Positions 1-11,175 of a DNA stretch of 64,000 nt are shown here, piece after piece. Made by a program: the position numbers and the translations under genes. The stretch spans positions 367,807-431,806 of the forward strand of contig JAINUG010000261.1 of NCBI GenBank assembly GCA_029706075.1, read 5' to 3'. The notes below the pieces were generated by a model. It did no database searches and was not told the DNA's origin. It worked only from the letters and a program-made list of their open reading frames with translations. Each line of letters starts with the position of its first letter. Within the stretch, counting starts at the first letter, position 1. Origin of the DNA: Aldrovandia affinis. Its lineage: Eukaryota > Chordata > Actinopteri > Notacanthiformes > Halosauridae.

Positions 1-354
1 CACCCCCCACCCTCACAGAGGCAGTCAGTGCAGGAGCACACGCAGTGAGTCGGGAAATGTGTCTCCAAATTTTGAGCGGCACCGACTGGAACAAAACTCT
101 TTGCAGAACCACCCGGTCTTAGTTTGGGTGTTGGATACCGGTGACGGAACGGGAGTCTTAATAACGGGTGTGGTGCCAAGTTTGTGGTTGCTTTTTGTTT
201 ACTTTATTCGAGGCTCTGCTGTATTGCGGGCTCTCAATTATACCCTCTTGCGCAGACTCACTGAGGCTCCACCGCGCTTAGCAAATGCGCAAGCGCTAAT
301 CTATTTGTGAGAAGTTTCCTACTCATGCGCGTGACATTCCATGACACCCTCTAT
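1..354. other. Unassigned left edge
   Basis: No gene or repeat that I can name. The reading frames here are short and show no recognisable family. It ends at an 8-bp direct repeat (CCCTCTAT) that begins the target duplication of the next element. Confidence 0.4.
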
Positions 355-920
355 CACAGATATAAAAACGTAGATACCGCATTGGCTGCTGTTGTATTTT
401 GTAGCGATACGTATGCACGGCCGCCATATTGACGCGGGCAAGAACCTCGTCTAAACAAACGCATGTGCATCGAGAGATGCAGACTTCTACTGTAATTTTC
501 GTGACAAATGTATGCATAACTTGATTTCAGAGACCAGCTATTTGTAAAAACGCATTTTAAACTGTTATACATAAGTTGGAAAAATGTCAGAGCTGATTAT
601 GTTTTTGTTTGAAGCTGCCAAGAAAGCAGTAGAGGGTGGTTAATACAGTATTAAACTCATTAGGTTGCCATGTTTTGTGGAAAATCGTTGAGGAAACTCA
701 ATTGTGACATTTGGAAATCAAGTAACCTGCATGTTATGCAGAAATTTATCACATTAACAAGCCAAATTTCACAAATTGGTTTAAGCGAGTTACAGTAGTT
801 TTTATCAGAGAAGTTTGCATCTCTCAATACACGAGTTTGATTAGACGCGGATCTTGCCCATGCCAATATGGCAACACATCTGAACAGGGTGAATGAGGCA
901 TCTACGTTTTTATATCTATG
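355..920. mobile_element. Non-autonomous hAT-type element (566 bp)
   Basis: The two ends are inverted copies of each other: the left starts CACAGATATAAAAACGTAG and the right, read on the other strand, starts CATAGATATAAAAACGTAG. The inverted similarity continues inward with indels through a CCATATTG...GGGCAAGA block. The element is flanked on both sides by CCCTCTAT, a perfect 8-bp target duplication, which is the hAT superfamily length. No transposase reading frame is present, so it must have been moved by an autonomous relative elsewhere. Confidence 0.75.
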
Positions 921-928
921 CCCTCTAT

Positions 929-2238
929 ACCCTTGAGATATGCCCCCACTTTGAAATTGACTTTGACCCTATCCAAATTTTCTCTGCCTCCGTTTTAAGT
1001 AACACACAATTAAAATTGTTCCTGACACATGAGAAAGGTAGCAAAATGGTCATTAGCCCCAGTTCTAGGATGCATATCATCCATCATCAGTTTGTGCCGA
1101 CATTTATGCCGTCGACAAGATAGAACGTCAGCGTCCAGTTGTTGTCACAATATGGTGATAATTCATTCAGAAGCTTACAAAAAGTTAAAGTTAAAGCCAC
1201 GTACATGAGCGGGTAAAATATTGTTTTTAGTACAATTGTGAATTTACTAATAATACAATAAATAATATTATAAATAATGAGGAGACCTACCAGGAGTAAT
1301 AGTAGTAGAAACCTTCTGTTATTCTCACCATTCCCATCCCTGCTTGGCAGAATTCTGCTTTTTTGTCAACATATCATCACCTGAGCTTTACATGGTTTCT
1401 GGTTGGAGCCTCAGTCCCTGCACACAATATAACCCCCCTTTTACACAGGACTGGTAACCTGGGTTTGCCTATGGTATAAATGGATCTTCCCAGGTTATCA
1501 GGCCTGGAAACGCTAACTGGGTCCAGAGGTGGGTCCACACCAGTAAAATCCTGGGTCTGCTTTGGTATCAAAAGAAAACATATGGCATGTTAGATGAGTG
1601 TAATATTCAGTTTGATTATTTATCTATTTTGTGGTCTTTTAGACATTTGTATGCAGTCATATCTTGTAAATCAACACAATACAACACAATGTAAATGTAA
1701 ATGATGTAAATGTAATAAAAGCGTTAAGATTATCATTAACAAAAAATTTGTGAACTTCACATTCATGCAGAGGCAAGTCTGCACACACATGACATGTGAC
1801 TTCCAACCTGGGATTGGGGTGGTACTGTGTAAACGGGGTGGACCCAGGAAATACCTGGGTTCACAGTCTGGTATAAATGGGCCAAAAGGGGGAAAAAACT
1901 AGGCATTCTTTGACCCATAACATTTAACCTTTGTTGACTTATTTTAAGTAAGTGGAATGCACTTGTTGTGTCCCTTAAATGAAAATGCTCCCAGATATCT
2001 AGAATTTGATATGTTTTTCCTTACCACAATTATTTTATTTTGCAGTGGTCTCATAGCTGCTCCAGTAGCCAGAACCATGATTTCATGCGAAGCACTGGCT
2101 ACAAAGTTGACATCATGAAGTCCCGCCTGCTCCCTTACAACACTTTCATGTTTACCACCCAAGTCTGGTGGGGTCAGTCTGGGGCCACCTGACTGACCAT
2201 GGAGAACCACCATAGGTAGTGAGTGTTCTCACAAAAGG
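929..2238. other. Intergenic, includes unclassified repeat-like blocks
   Basis: No coding gene is supported. Two blocks near 1430-1530 and 1800-1880 share words such as TTTACACAG, CCTGGGT and GGTATAAATGG, which suggests an old repetitive element whose ends I could not fix. The stretch from about 1944 to 2213 has an open minus-strand frame next to the retrotransposon remnant, but no motif I can name. Confidence 0.35.
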
Positions 2239-3337
2239 TCAATTTGTGCCACCCCAAAATGACCATTCCATAGGTTTGGGGCCTTCCCTGGATAGAAGGT
2301 CTGCTGTCACATTGTCTTTCCCAGAGTTTCTGTCAAAAGCAAGTGTCAATAAGAGGAGCTGACGTGCCCTTGCATAAAGTGCCATTGACCTCAATCCACC
2401 CTGGAGGTTGATGTAAGGTATTACGGTCTTGCTGTCTGTGCGGACTACATCTCCACCTGAATTACAGGGAGGAAATGGATCAATGCACGGAAGACTGCTT
2501 CCATTTTGAGCCGGTTTATATGTTTCCGACCTAACTACAACTATAGTCAACTATGATGGCACAAACAATGAATACAACAAAACTATAGTGAGGTCTGCGC
2601 ATACCTAATTGGAACAATTTCAGAAAAGAGGATGAGGAAATAGATGGAATAAAAGCCCTCGCCGCCAATTCTAGAGCAAGACATGTGAACGCCAACTTCT
2701 CCCATAACGTAGCTATCTGCGGAAAGGGCCAAAGAACATGCTTCGCCTCTCACCACTGTCAGAACAAGACCGCAAGTGGGTGGGTGCTTGAACTGGAGCC
2801 TGTATCCCATCTCACCCAAGGACACTGGGTTCTTTGGCACCAGTGAGAAAGATGTATAATTGTGAAGGGAGAAGGGTGCGGCTGGCCATTTGCTCAGCTT
2901 GGGGTTTGTGAACGAGCGCAATCCCAGCATGAAAAATGCACAAGAATGCCTGTTGGGGCTTGTCTGCTGAGAAGCCTGATGACCACTAGAGTTGAGGGTG
3001 TATGTCGAGGAAGATGGATCCTGAAGAGGGAGGACAACGAATTTCCAAGAACCTGAGCCTGCACACACGCGCACCATATCATGACGTTTACCAGGCCAAG
3101 CATCTCTGCGGTCTGCATTAAGCCTTCCAAGTATACCATTGATAGGGAGTTTGCGCAGGCTAGCCTCGATGCTAGGGCAGAGGCCTGGACAGCCTTACAC
3201 ACCTGGTTGTCAGTGGCTTGACAAGTTGACGAGTCCAAGGGAGTGGTGCGGAGCCAGGCGCCTACCAGGCGGAGTGTTGCAGCACTGATACAGCCACTTA
3301 AATGACCTGCAGAAACACAACGGGAACAATCCCCCAA
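2239..3337 (-). mobile_element. Retrotransposon remnant, RNase H and gag-like pieces
   Basis: Read on the minus strand, the 3' part (2239-2550) encodes an RNase H-like stretch with the words RTDSKTVIPYINLQGG and ADLLSREGPKPMEW. These are typical of the reverse transcriptase-RNase H polyproteins of fish DIRS/LTR-type retrotransposons. The 5' part (about 2900-3337) encodes a gag-like stretch with SGCISAATLRLVGAWL and LACANSLSMVYLEGLMQT. The copy is an old, clearly broken fossil, short compared with a whole element and with several breaks. No terminal repeats were found. Assignment to DIRS rather than another order is inference from the RNase H wording. Confidence 0.5.
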
Positions 3338-3342
3338 ACAGT

Positions 3343-3368
3343 ATAATAATAATAATAATAATAATAAT
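3343..3368. repeat. (TAA)n microsatellite
   Basis: A pure run of TAA/ATA trinucleotides of about nine units. Confidence 0.9.
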
Positions 3369-3670
3369 GAGTAATGTTAGCACACTCAACAGCTAAGCTC
3401 TCATTGGTGGAAGCCAGTCTCTAGTATACCAATAGTAGTAAAATTTGATACATTTGTGCATACTGGTGACACAGGCCACCTGAAGGGTACAGAAAGGCAG
3501 CCCTTGACTTTTTAAGTCCGGTGGGAAGTTTAAGGGCGGGAGATATCAACAGAGTAGGAACAGAGTGATACTTTATTATGCAGTTTTCTTAGTCACGCCT
3601 AATATTTTTTAGTGAGTCGGCTACTTCTAAATAACAAATTGTACTAGCAGTTTTGTGAATTTTGTTTGAA

Positions 3671-4137
3671 ATGTCCTTTTATTACGACGAATGACTATGA
3701 AGTGAAGATGAGGAGCACTGGGGAGTTATCATTCAACCATATTTATTGGAGCCCAAGTTCCAATGGAAGTCTGAGGAAGAGCTCAGGAAAATGGAACAGC
3801 AGAGACCCCCTTCAACCATGAGGATGCAGCCAAACTATCAGACCCACAGCACATACCAAGAGCTGATGGGGATTTGTGGTGTGGTTGTGGGAAGTGTACA
3901 GTAATGCCCAGAAACTGTGAATGCTTCTGTTGTAGAGAATGTGAGTTGATGGTACCATTTTTAGACCAAAGGGATCAATGTAAGATGAGGAAGGCGTTTT
4001 ATGTTTCCAAGATCACAATAATTTTTATGCCCACATCACCTCAGGGGTCCTTGAAAAAAAATTTCTGCATGCCTAAAGTGAATTGGAAGCGTAATCCAAT
4101 GCGGTCTACTCCAGACATGTCAATATGGCAAAAATAA
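3671..4137 (+). pseudogene. P2X7 C-terminal-domain-like pseudogene, intronless
   Basis: A reading frame starts at ATG 3671 with MSFYYDE, passes two in-frame stops, and continues as SEDEEHWGVIIQPYLLEPKF. After a one-base frame change near 3805 it reads PRADGDLWCGCGKCTVMPRN, then CECFCCRECELMVPFLDQ. The QPYxxEP word followed by WCxCGxCxxM and a CC pair is the cysteine-rich pattern of the C-terminal domain of P2X7 receptors and the many free-standing fish proteins that carry it. The coding runs without a break through LWCGCG, where the related exon at 18.4 kb has a splice donor, so this copy looks processed or intron-lacking. Its tail is not recognisable after about 4000. Confidence 0.55.
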
Positions 4138-5177
4138 ATTAGTCTACCTACTTGTAGTGAGTAGTAGGAAAATGTAAGATCACTAAAATTCCCATTTAGC
4201 TTTATAAGTGATCACCACAGACGTAGTTAGTTATATGTATCCTAATGATTATGATATATGAACTTTACTAATGTATGGTGCATATTTGTGTCTACTGCTG
4301 TATCTTAATGTTAAATGTTATGAAACACTACAACAAAAAATTAAACCATACAATTCGTACCCTCAGTTTACTCAATTGTAGTTTCCACCAAGGAGCATGG
4401 TAGCGAGTTGTCTCACAAAAGGAAATAGGCGGCCAATTTTGTTGCAGCTAAGATTTTATTTTGTTATTTCCTATGTTGAAACTTCATTGGCATTTTTGAA
4501 ACAAGATGCAGCAGTTGTTGCAGGTTTCAAATAACTGATATATCCACTCTCACGGTTGTCCTTTTATCTTTATTTTGGTAGAATTGTACCGGAAGTTGAT
4601 ACAGGAACCTATCGCCCGAAAGTCTAAGTTGACTTAATGAGACCAAGAACTGTTAGCATTTTAAAAGGGAAACATACAAAGAGGATGCTACGATGAGAGA
4701 TCACTCATTAGCATAATAGAGACGGTCGGCACAACGTCACACGAAGGTGACTCTCAAGACCACGCCCATATTAGGGGAACAAACAGGTCTTTCTATTGCA
4801 GCATTGACGTAGCGGAGTTTAAATTAGATTAAGAACACACACGTATTCGAATAATTACAAAAATCTGCTGTGTGGCATTTTTTCGCAACTAATGGAGGAG
4901 ATAAACTGGTAAGATGTAAGGTAAAGGTTAGGTATGCGTAATTGTCGGGGTAAGCAATGTCTACTATTTCGTTCGATCGTTGTCCAGCTACTCTCGTGTA
5001 AACTAAGGGGCCCAAATGAAGTCCTACTAGTTTTATTAAAAATGCTTAAAAGCAGCTCTGCCATGCTAGTAAACATGTTATATTTATATTATTGCTATAT
5101 TTTTGCTGCCAAGTTTTATTTAGTTTAATTTAATTACATTTAATAAAGAAGCTAGTCAGGTGGCCTAACGATCTTAT
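4138..5177. other. Intergenic, nothing recognised
   Basis: AT-rich sequence without a supported gene. The open frames at 4824-5128 lie on both strands and have no family resemblance. Confidence 0.4.
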
Positions 5178-5211
5178 CCTTGGACGTAGGCTATAAAAAA
5201 TCTAGCTGCAA

Positions 5212-6758
5212 TGTTTCACGGTATAAGTGCCATGAAATGTCGTGAACTGGCATTTGAGTTAGCACGAAATGACATTGATGTCCCTGCAAGCTGGATCAGA
5301 GAGGAAAAAACAGGTTAGGCAAAGTGTGCATTTATAAAAAATAGGGAGTAGCCTATTAACAATAATTTCCCCAGGAAATGCCCACCATCACCTTGCGGAT
5401 AGCATATAGAGAAGCGCCCACAAAATTGGGCACTTATTTAGAGCTTATAGCTTTAACTTATGTAAATCTCAATGTAAACTGCAATGGTTCAATAAAGGAT
5501 CAATAAAAAGATGACCATAGCCTATATGCTAATCAACTTTTAACCTTTTTTAGGAGCTGATTGGTTCACAGGTTTTAGGGTACACCACCATATGTCATGC
5601 CGCACCCCTGAAGCAACCTCTCTCGGAAGAGCCACTGCCTTTAATAGGCACAATGTGGGGGAGTTCTTTGATAACCTCTCTTCAGTGATGGACAGGTAAC
5701 ATTATGATTGATAGACTAGTCCTACCACATTAACTGACTAAATTTGCAACCTCAAACTGCTTTAAGCATTCATTTTGAATCTCATTTCAGGTACAGCTTC
5801 CCTCCACACATGATCTATAACATGGATGAAACTGGTGTTACGACTGTGCAGAGACCCAAGCAGATTGTAACAGAGATGGGCAAGAAGCAAGTGGGTTCGG
5901 TAACATCTGCTGAAAGAGGGGAGCTTGTCACTGTGGCCTGTGCAGTAAATGCTACTGGAAATGCGGTCCCACCCATGTTCATCTTGCTGCTACTCTGCCT
6001 GAACCATTAAACAGAATCATGAATCCTGAACACTCGTCCTTAAGTGATGCTACTGGTTCTCCTGCCCATTTGGGGTATGTGTTCCCAGGAGACATACTTC
6101 CCTTACCTTAAGCCACAGCAACTAAACCTAGAATGAAAAGCAAGAAAGTAAAAACAAACATCTTGACCGACACACCAGAAAAGCTGGAGCTGGAGAAGGC
6201 ACACAATGACAGAGAAAATAAAAAGGCTGAAAAGGAGAAGAAAAAGAATTAAAAAGAGAAGAAAAAGGCTCTGAAAGGGTAAAAACAAACCAAAACCAAG
6301 AAGAAAACTGTTGTCTACAGTAGCACAGAAGAAAGTGACATAAACATTCCGCTTAATGAAACCACTGACTATGATAGTTCAGAAGATGACCTGACAATGA
6401 CAGAGAAAATTAAAAGACACTCTGAAAGGGTCAAAACTCAAAACCAAGAAGAAAACTGATAGTTCAGAAGATGACCAGATGTGATGATGATGGTGACAAG
6501 AATCTGTCTGCTGGTGACTTTGTCATTGTGAACTTTGCAGGTAAAAACAAATCATATAATTACATTGGATTGGTGGAGAAGGTTGAGGGCGCTGACGTCA
6601 GTGCAAAGTTTCTAAGGCGAAGTTGTAGGAGTTCTGTGGATGGAAAGCCCATCTTCGCATTCAAAGAGAATGAAGGAGTCATCCCTAGAGGTCATGTGCT
6701 CAAGAAACTATCCACACCACAAAAACTCGGTGGAACAGCCAGAAGGGAGCAGAAGTGA
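5212..6758 (+). mobile_element. Decayed Pogo-type transposase gene, C-terminal two thirds
   Basis: Plus-strand pieces match the intron-containing Pogo/Tigger-like transposases common in fish. Exon A (ending 5313) reads AMKCRELAFELARND and stops at a GT donor. Exon B (5554-5695) reads [20 protein letters not shown]. Exon C (from 5791) reads YSFPPHMIYNMDETGVTTVQ, with the first catalytic Asp in the YNMDETG motif. Phases agree across the two introns. After PPMFI (about 5980) the rest of the DDE core is missing. The conserved C-terminal module is present at 6471-6758 (GDFVIVNFAGKNKSYNYIGL, then PQKLGGTARR). Between them, 6200-6470 contains a diverged internal duplication of a Lys/Glu-rich stretch. 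The N-terminal HTH exon is not in front; a related one lies inverted at 7.7-8.0 kb. The element cannot make a whole transposase. Confidence 0.7.
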
Positions 6759-6770
6759 ATATTCCCCTGC

Positions 6771-7015
6771 AGCACTGACCAGTGGGATGTTGAGTAGTAG
6801 CCCAGTTCTGTGAAGAGAATTGCAGTCGATTTGGTCTTCATTTTGAACTTGATTTTGTTCTGAAAATGTTAAATAGGCCTTGTTGAAGAAAATTGCAGCA
6901 TTGACAAGTGGGATGTTGAGTAGTAGCCTGGTTCTGTGAGAATTGCAGTCGATTTTGTTCTTCATTTTGAACTCGATTTTGTTCTGAAAATGTTAAATAT
7001 GTAGGCCTACTTAAG
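6771..7015. repeat. Tandem duplication, unit about 126 bp
   Basis: Two adjacent copies start at 6771 (AGCACTGACCAGTGGGATG) and 6897 (AGCATTGACAAGTGGGATG) and run in parallel through TTGAGTAGTAGCC, GAATTGCAGTCGATTT, TTCATTTTGAAC and GTTCTGAAAATGTTAAATA. It lies directly after the transposase C-terminal module, so it is probably the 3' non-coding part of that element. A further short echo (GCCTTGTTGAAGAAAATTG) occurs near 7370. Confidence 0.75.
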
Positions 7016-7513
7016 ACATCTCATCTCATGTATTGGACATGGTATCTACATATTTCATCCCATCCTTTCACCAACCTCTCAAAGCCTTTTACACACCGTC
7101 ACGGTTTAGTGCTCGAAACAGAGACTGAAACCGGGCCAAAAAGAATGTTTGATGGGCCTACTCTTGACGAGGGAGTAATTATGGGAAATTGAGTTTTTGT
7201 GATAGTTTTTCTTTGTCCCAGTAAAATCAGATTTCCTTAAGCTTCGTTACTTCAGATAACTCTACATACATAAAGTCTGGGACGAGGAGTGGAGACGTAC
7301 GCTTGTGAAGTTCCCAGAGTTCTAACCCTGAGTCGCTCTATAATGTACTGTATAGCTGACTGTAGGCTAGGCCTTGTTGAAGAAAATTGGCCTTTGAAGT
7401 TGTAAACTTTATCTTTAAATAAAACCTTTAAGAAGTCATTTGGTATTGAATGTCTTGCTTTGATATAGCATTATATGAGGTGAAAATGTTCAGTTTTACT
7501 TCAACATAATCAA

Positions 7514-8093
7514 TGGCACAATTTACCCCCACTTATCCTCTCCCATACAACTTACAAGACACTTTTTTTTTGGAAAGTCATATTTTGAAAACTGTTTATT
7601 TTAGATCCAAAGTGATTATTCCCAGGGATGCACCACATCCTGAAATATATGTACATATGTTAGTTGGAGATATTACTGTCATGCCCTCACTTTAAAGACG
7701 CCTTAAGTAAAAACTCACCCCGCTCTCCCCTGTGGTCTGCAAGCTCTGTCTCCATTTTTTCATCCAAGACTTTATTGGCATGTCCTGTTCTCTTATACCT
7801 TGTTCTTGTTACTTCTACTTTTTTCTTCTCCATGTATCGCATTAAAGTCATCCTGCCGATCTTCATGTCCCTTGCCACCTGACGTATGGACTTCCCATTC
7901 TGTACCTCTCCCACTGCTCTGTCCAAATCCACAAGAGGAATTGAAGCCCTGTCTGTCTTCCGTATATAAATGCGAACCATGGTCTAAAATTCAAAATGTC
8001 ACATCATTTCAGTGATAAAATGTAAGAATGCAATGTAGAATTACAGTAAAAGAATACTTTAACAATAATCATAAGTGGGGGCGAGTTGTGCCA
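7514..8093 (-). mobile_element. Pogo-type deletion derivative keeping the HTH exon
   Basis: The left edge reads TGGCACAATTTACCCCCACT. The right edge, on the other strand, reads TGGCACAACTCGCCCCCACT. These are diverged inverted repeats that enclose one transposase exon. That exon (7687-7980, minus) starts MVRIYIRKTDRASIPLVDLD and contains GKSIRQVARDMKIGRMTLMR, a Psq-type helix-turn-helix as in Pogo/Jerky transposases. It ends ETELADH before a GT-type donor context. The DDE core is absent, so the element is non-autonomous. No convincing TA duplication was seen at the edges. The true ends may instead lie in the repeated GGGGTAAATTGTGCCA-like words just outside, up to about 8140. Confidence 0.6.
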
Positions 8094-8102
8094 CTGGCAC
8101 AA
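8086..8102. repeat. 17-nt palindrome at the element edge
   Basis: TTGTGCCACTGGCACAA is a perfect palindrome around a central C. Two more copies of the half-site in a GGCACAAWTTACCCC context follow at 8096-8112 and 8120-8135. In Pogo-like elements such sub-terminal words are plausible transposase binding sites; that role here is inference. Confidence 0.6.
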
Positions 8103-8140
8103 TTTACCCCAGGCCCTCTGGCACAAATTACCCCACCCCC

Positions 8141-9107
8141 GCTATTTTAACAAACTTGTATCATCCAGCAGTTTAGAACTAACATCATGCTAACACAATA
8201 TCCTCATATTGTAGCTTCCTAAAGCACGAACACATGTGTGAGATTTTTTCAAACTTGTCTGTAATTGTTCAGACACAAGAATCATGAAACCTTGAACATA
8301 GAAAATTCACTTTGAACGGCATAAAACAGTTTTTGGAACTTAAATGTACTTACCACTTATTCCATGTGCCTCTCTTCTTCGCAGGGTGAGTAAAATGGAT
8401 GACTCTACGAAAATGTGTGGTCACATGACCAATTTCTCCTACGGTTTTCGAGAATAATTTGTTCTTACCAAGCAAAATGTTTTGTCGGAATTTCAAGTAG
8501 GTCTATTAATACTTGGCTAATGTAAATCCTGTTCAGCACAGTAACGTTATATGTAGTGGACTATACCAGCGCTATTTCCCCAATTATGTGTTTTGAAGCA
8601 AACAAGTAAGGAGCAATTCATTTCCGTGGTTTCTACAGCGGTTTCTACAACTACCCGTAGTTGTGCAGTACAACTTCTGTGTTTATCTACATCAATGAGA
8701 GATACTTTAGCGTTAAAGACCACCTCCAGTGGTCTATTCTCCTCCTAAGAACGGATCAGTCACTGTTTCATTCATCTAGGAACTCAGGATTGATGAATAT
8801 TCAATAAACCGCCCAACCCACAAACCACCTGCCCCCAAATCCTCAAACAACAATTCCAGCGTGCGATTACTAGCTCGCAGGATAAATTGAGTGCAAGAGA
8901 GAGCTAGCAATTTCAATTTATTTTACATATTCTTTACTGTATACAGAGACTAACATAATTTTCCAAAGTTTTATAAACCGCACCACATTACATTTACTGT
9001 AAATTAGTCTACATGCTTGTATGGCCGTGGCTTATATAGGCTGAGGTTAGTGAATGTGATTCATATTAGATAAACATATGGCAGCTTTCGAAGAAAGTAA
9101 CACTTAC
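8141..9107. other. Unassigned sequence
   Basis: No coding gene or classified repeat. It would be the first intron of the THAP exon at 9108-9404 if that exon is expressed, but I found no convincing second exon in it. Confidence 0.35.
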
Positions 9108-9404
9108 CAGTAGTCTAGATTGTCTCTCGCTTGCGGTGTCCCTGGGATGAATTGGTGGAACAACGTCTGGCTTCAGGAGCAATATCTTTGCAAACCCCAT
9201 ATTTGTTGCCATTCGGTTTTTGAAACAATCAAAGGAGAAATGGACGCTGAAAATACGGATCTTGTCCGAGAGTCGAGTTGGCAAATTACGATCTTTCCAT
9301 ATGAATTTTACCCATTTATCTAGAAGGACAGGGTCCTTCGGTAGACTATGAAAAGAGACTCCCTGTGTACTCTTGCAATAAAAAACGGCACAACAATCTG
9401 CCAT
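9108..9404 (-). CDS. THAP-domain first exon (99 codons)
   Basis: The exon starts at ATG 9404 (MADCCAVFYCKSTQGVSFHS) and ends at a consensus donor, CTG then GTAAGTG, in phase 0. It has the THAP zinc-finger layout: the CxxxxC pair at residues 5 and 10, the FHSLPKD block at 18-24, Trp31, and the late IFSVHFSFDCF block. THAP domains bind DNA through a C2CH zinc site. Here the third ligand, normally the Cys of a CSxHF motif, is Phe52 (FSVHF), so zinc binding should be weakened or lost. The rest of the protein is not identifiable downstream on the minus strand. It could be a decayed host THAP gene or the 5' exon of a THAP-bearing transposon. Confidence 0.6.
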
Positions 9405-10143
9405 TGAAAAAGTTTTATCAACTCTATTACCTACGAGCAATGGATGTACCGTCACGAGTTAGCTAGCTACCAGCAAAGATCTACTGCACACTTCATTAGC
9501 AATAGGAGGGGAATGGTTTGGTCCCATCTAGATGATTAGTTCGTTATATATATCTGACGCAAACTTTCTAGCCTGTCCAAGACCGCCTTTCAGTGAATGA
9601 CAACTTCTAAGCTACTTATACGCAAGTTTGACAGCCGATTTCGTACTAAAATGCATATATATTACAACACAAATACCTACATTTAGACGATTTAACCACT
9701 GATAAATTATTATTTTGACTGGAGGTCTTTAGTTATATACGTCTATTTTTCCGATGTAATTAACACAAATAATATCTTGCCTATGACATATCATAGAACG
9801 CGCTAATGTTTTGCGTTTTGTTGTTCCACTTTTGTCGAGATGTATATCTTGTCTTGATTTTTTGTGAAAACTGTCTCATCATTGGTCTAAATTGGTCTGC
9901 TGAGTGCATGGGAAAACTTACGGGTTCTCCAGAGGGATACATGACAAAAAGGAAATCGGTATCATGCATTTGTGAATAGAATTGTTAACTATATGTATTA
10001 TAGACCTGACACTACTATTGATCTCTCGGAACAAAGAAAATGTTTGAAATATTTATTTCTCCGTAAAAAATCAGCAAAATCGTGTTGTTCTCAAAATTGG
10101 GAACAAAATTGTTAGAGCCAGTTGACTTTAGTAGCCTATAGAA

Positions 10144-10405
10144 CAGGGGTAGGCCAGAATCTGGTCCTGGAGTGCCAGAGATGTTTCTGGTTTTTACTCC
10201 TGTCAATCCCCTAACTACATAATTGCATTAATTAGTAGGATATTAGTAGCACAGATGATCATATGCTGAAGGCATCTCACTATTCAGACTCTGAATATTC
10301 AGGTACAGACTCTTAATACAATCAATCAAACTGTGCAATCAAGTTTGGATGGAACAAAAAACATAACCATCTCTGGTATTCCAGGACCACAGTTGCTTAC
10401 CCCTG
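10144..10405. mobile_element. Non-autonomous hAT-type element (262 bp)
   Basis: The inverted ends read CAGGGGTAGGC...CTGGTCCTGGAGTGCCAGAGATG on the left, and CAGGGGTAAGCAACTGTGGT on the opposite strand of the right. It is flanked by CTATAGAA (10136-10143) and CTACAGAA (10406-10413), an 8-bp target duplication with one difference. There is no transposase coding. Confidence 0.75.
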
Positions 10406-10659
10406 CTACAGAATAATAGCTCATCATTTAAGCTTCTCTTCTGTCAGGCAGGAAATGATGTGTCCCAAATTTCAAATATGGAATTTCGTTGTTATGAAAG
10501 GAACTAGAGGTGCAGGGAGAAAGCATTATGTGTCCTCATTTACTTCATTTTGTGGAGGTTACTCATGTGTAGACACGAGGAAGACATGTGTTAATAAGTG
10601 TACATAATCTTGCAATGTATCCAGTTTGTTTGGAGGATGCCCAAATTCTTACAAGTGGA

Positions 10660-11175
10660 CTCTGTTCTTGTTTCTTTGTCTCCACTCCTCCTCCCCTTCT
10701 TTGTTTCCTTGTGATGCTTTCGGAAGGAATCAAGGAAAGGAGGCAAGGTAAGGAAACTAGGGTATATGGTATAAAGATTTTGGATGCAGCCCAACCACTC
10801 TGAGCACTTCCACATTTCAACATTTCAGATATCCGAGATATATAATCATGTCATCATTGAAGAGATCAGTTACAAATAATGATAACCAACATCCAAACAA
10901 AATAATTTGTAAAAGATCAATTTTTGTTCTTGTTAGTTCTTCCTGCATTGTTTCACTCAAAAACATTTACACTTTTTAGTATGCTTGTACACTGCACAAC
11001 TTTTACAACTTTAGTACAAGTTGTACACTGGCTTTAAAGGTTTGAAAATGATGCTGGTCTGATAAGCTCAGTCAAGAAGCCATGGTTGCGTTCCGTACCT
11101 CCTTTCCTTGATTCCTTCTGAGCATGTCAGAAGGAAACAAGGAGGCGCAGGAGGGGAGGAGACAAGGGAAGGAGA
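10660..11175. repeat. Fold-back element with purine-rich arms
   Basis: The arm at about 10665-10755 (CTTTGTTTCCTTGTGATGC, then CGGAAGGAATCAAGGAAAGG) is the inverted copy of the arm at about 11085-11172 (TCCTTGATTCCTTCTGAGC, then GTCAGAAGGAAACAAGG). Each arm is itself a hairpin, because the TTCCTTxxxx...AAGGAA halves are complementary. The spacer has no gene. The family is not recognised. Confidence 0.6.
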
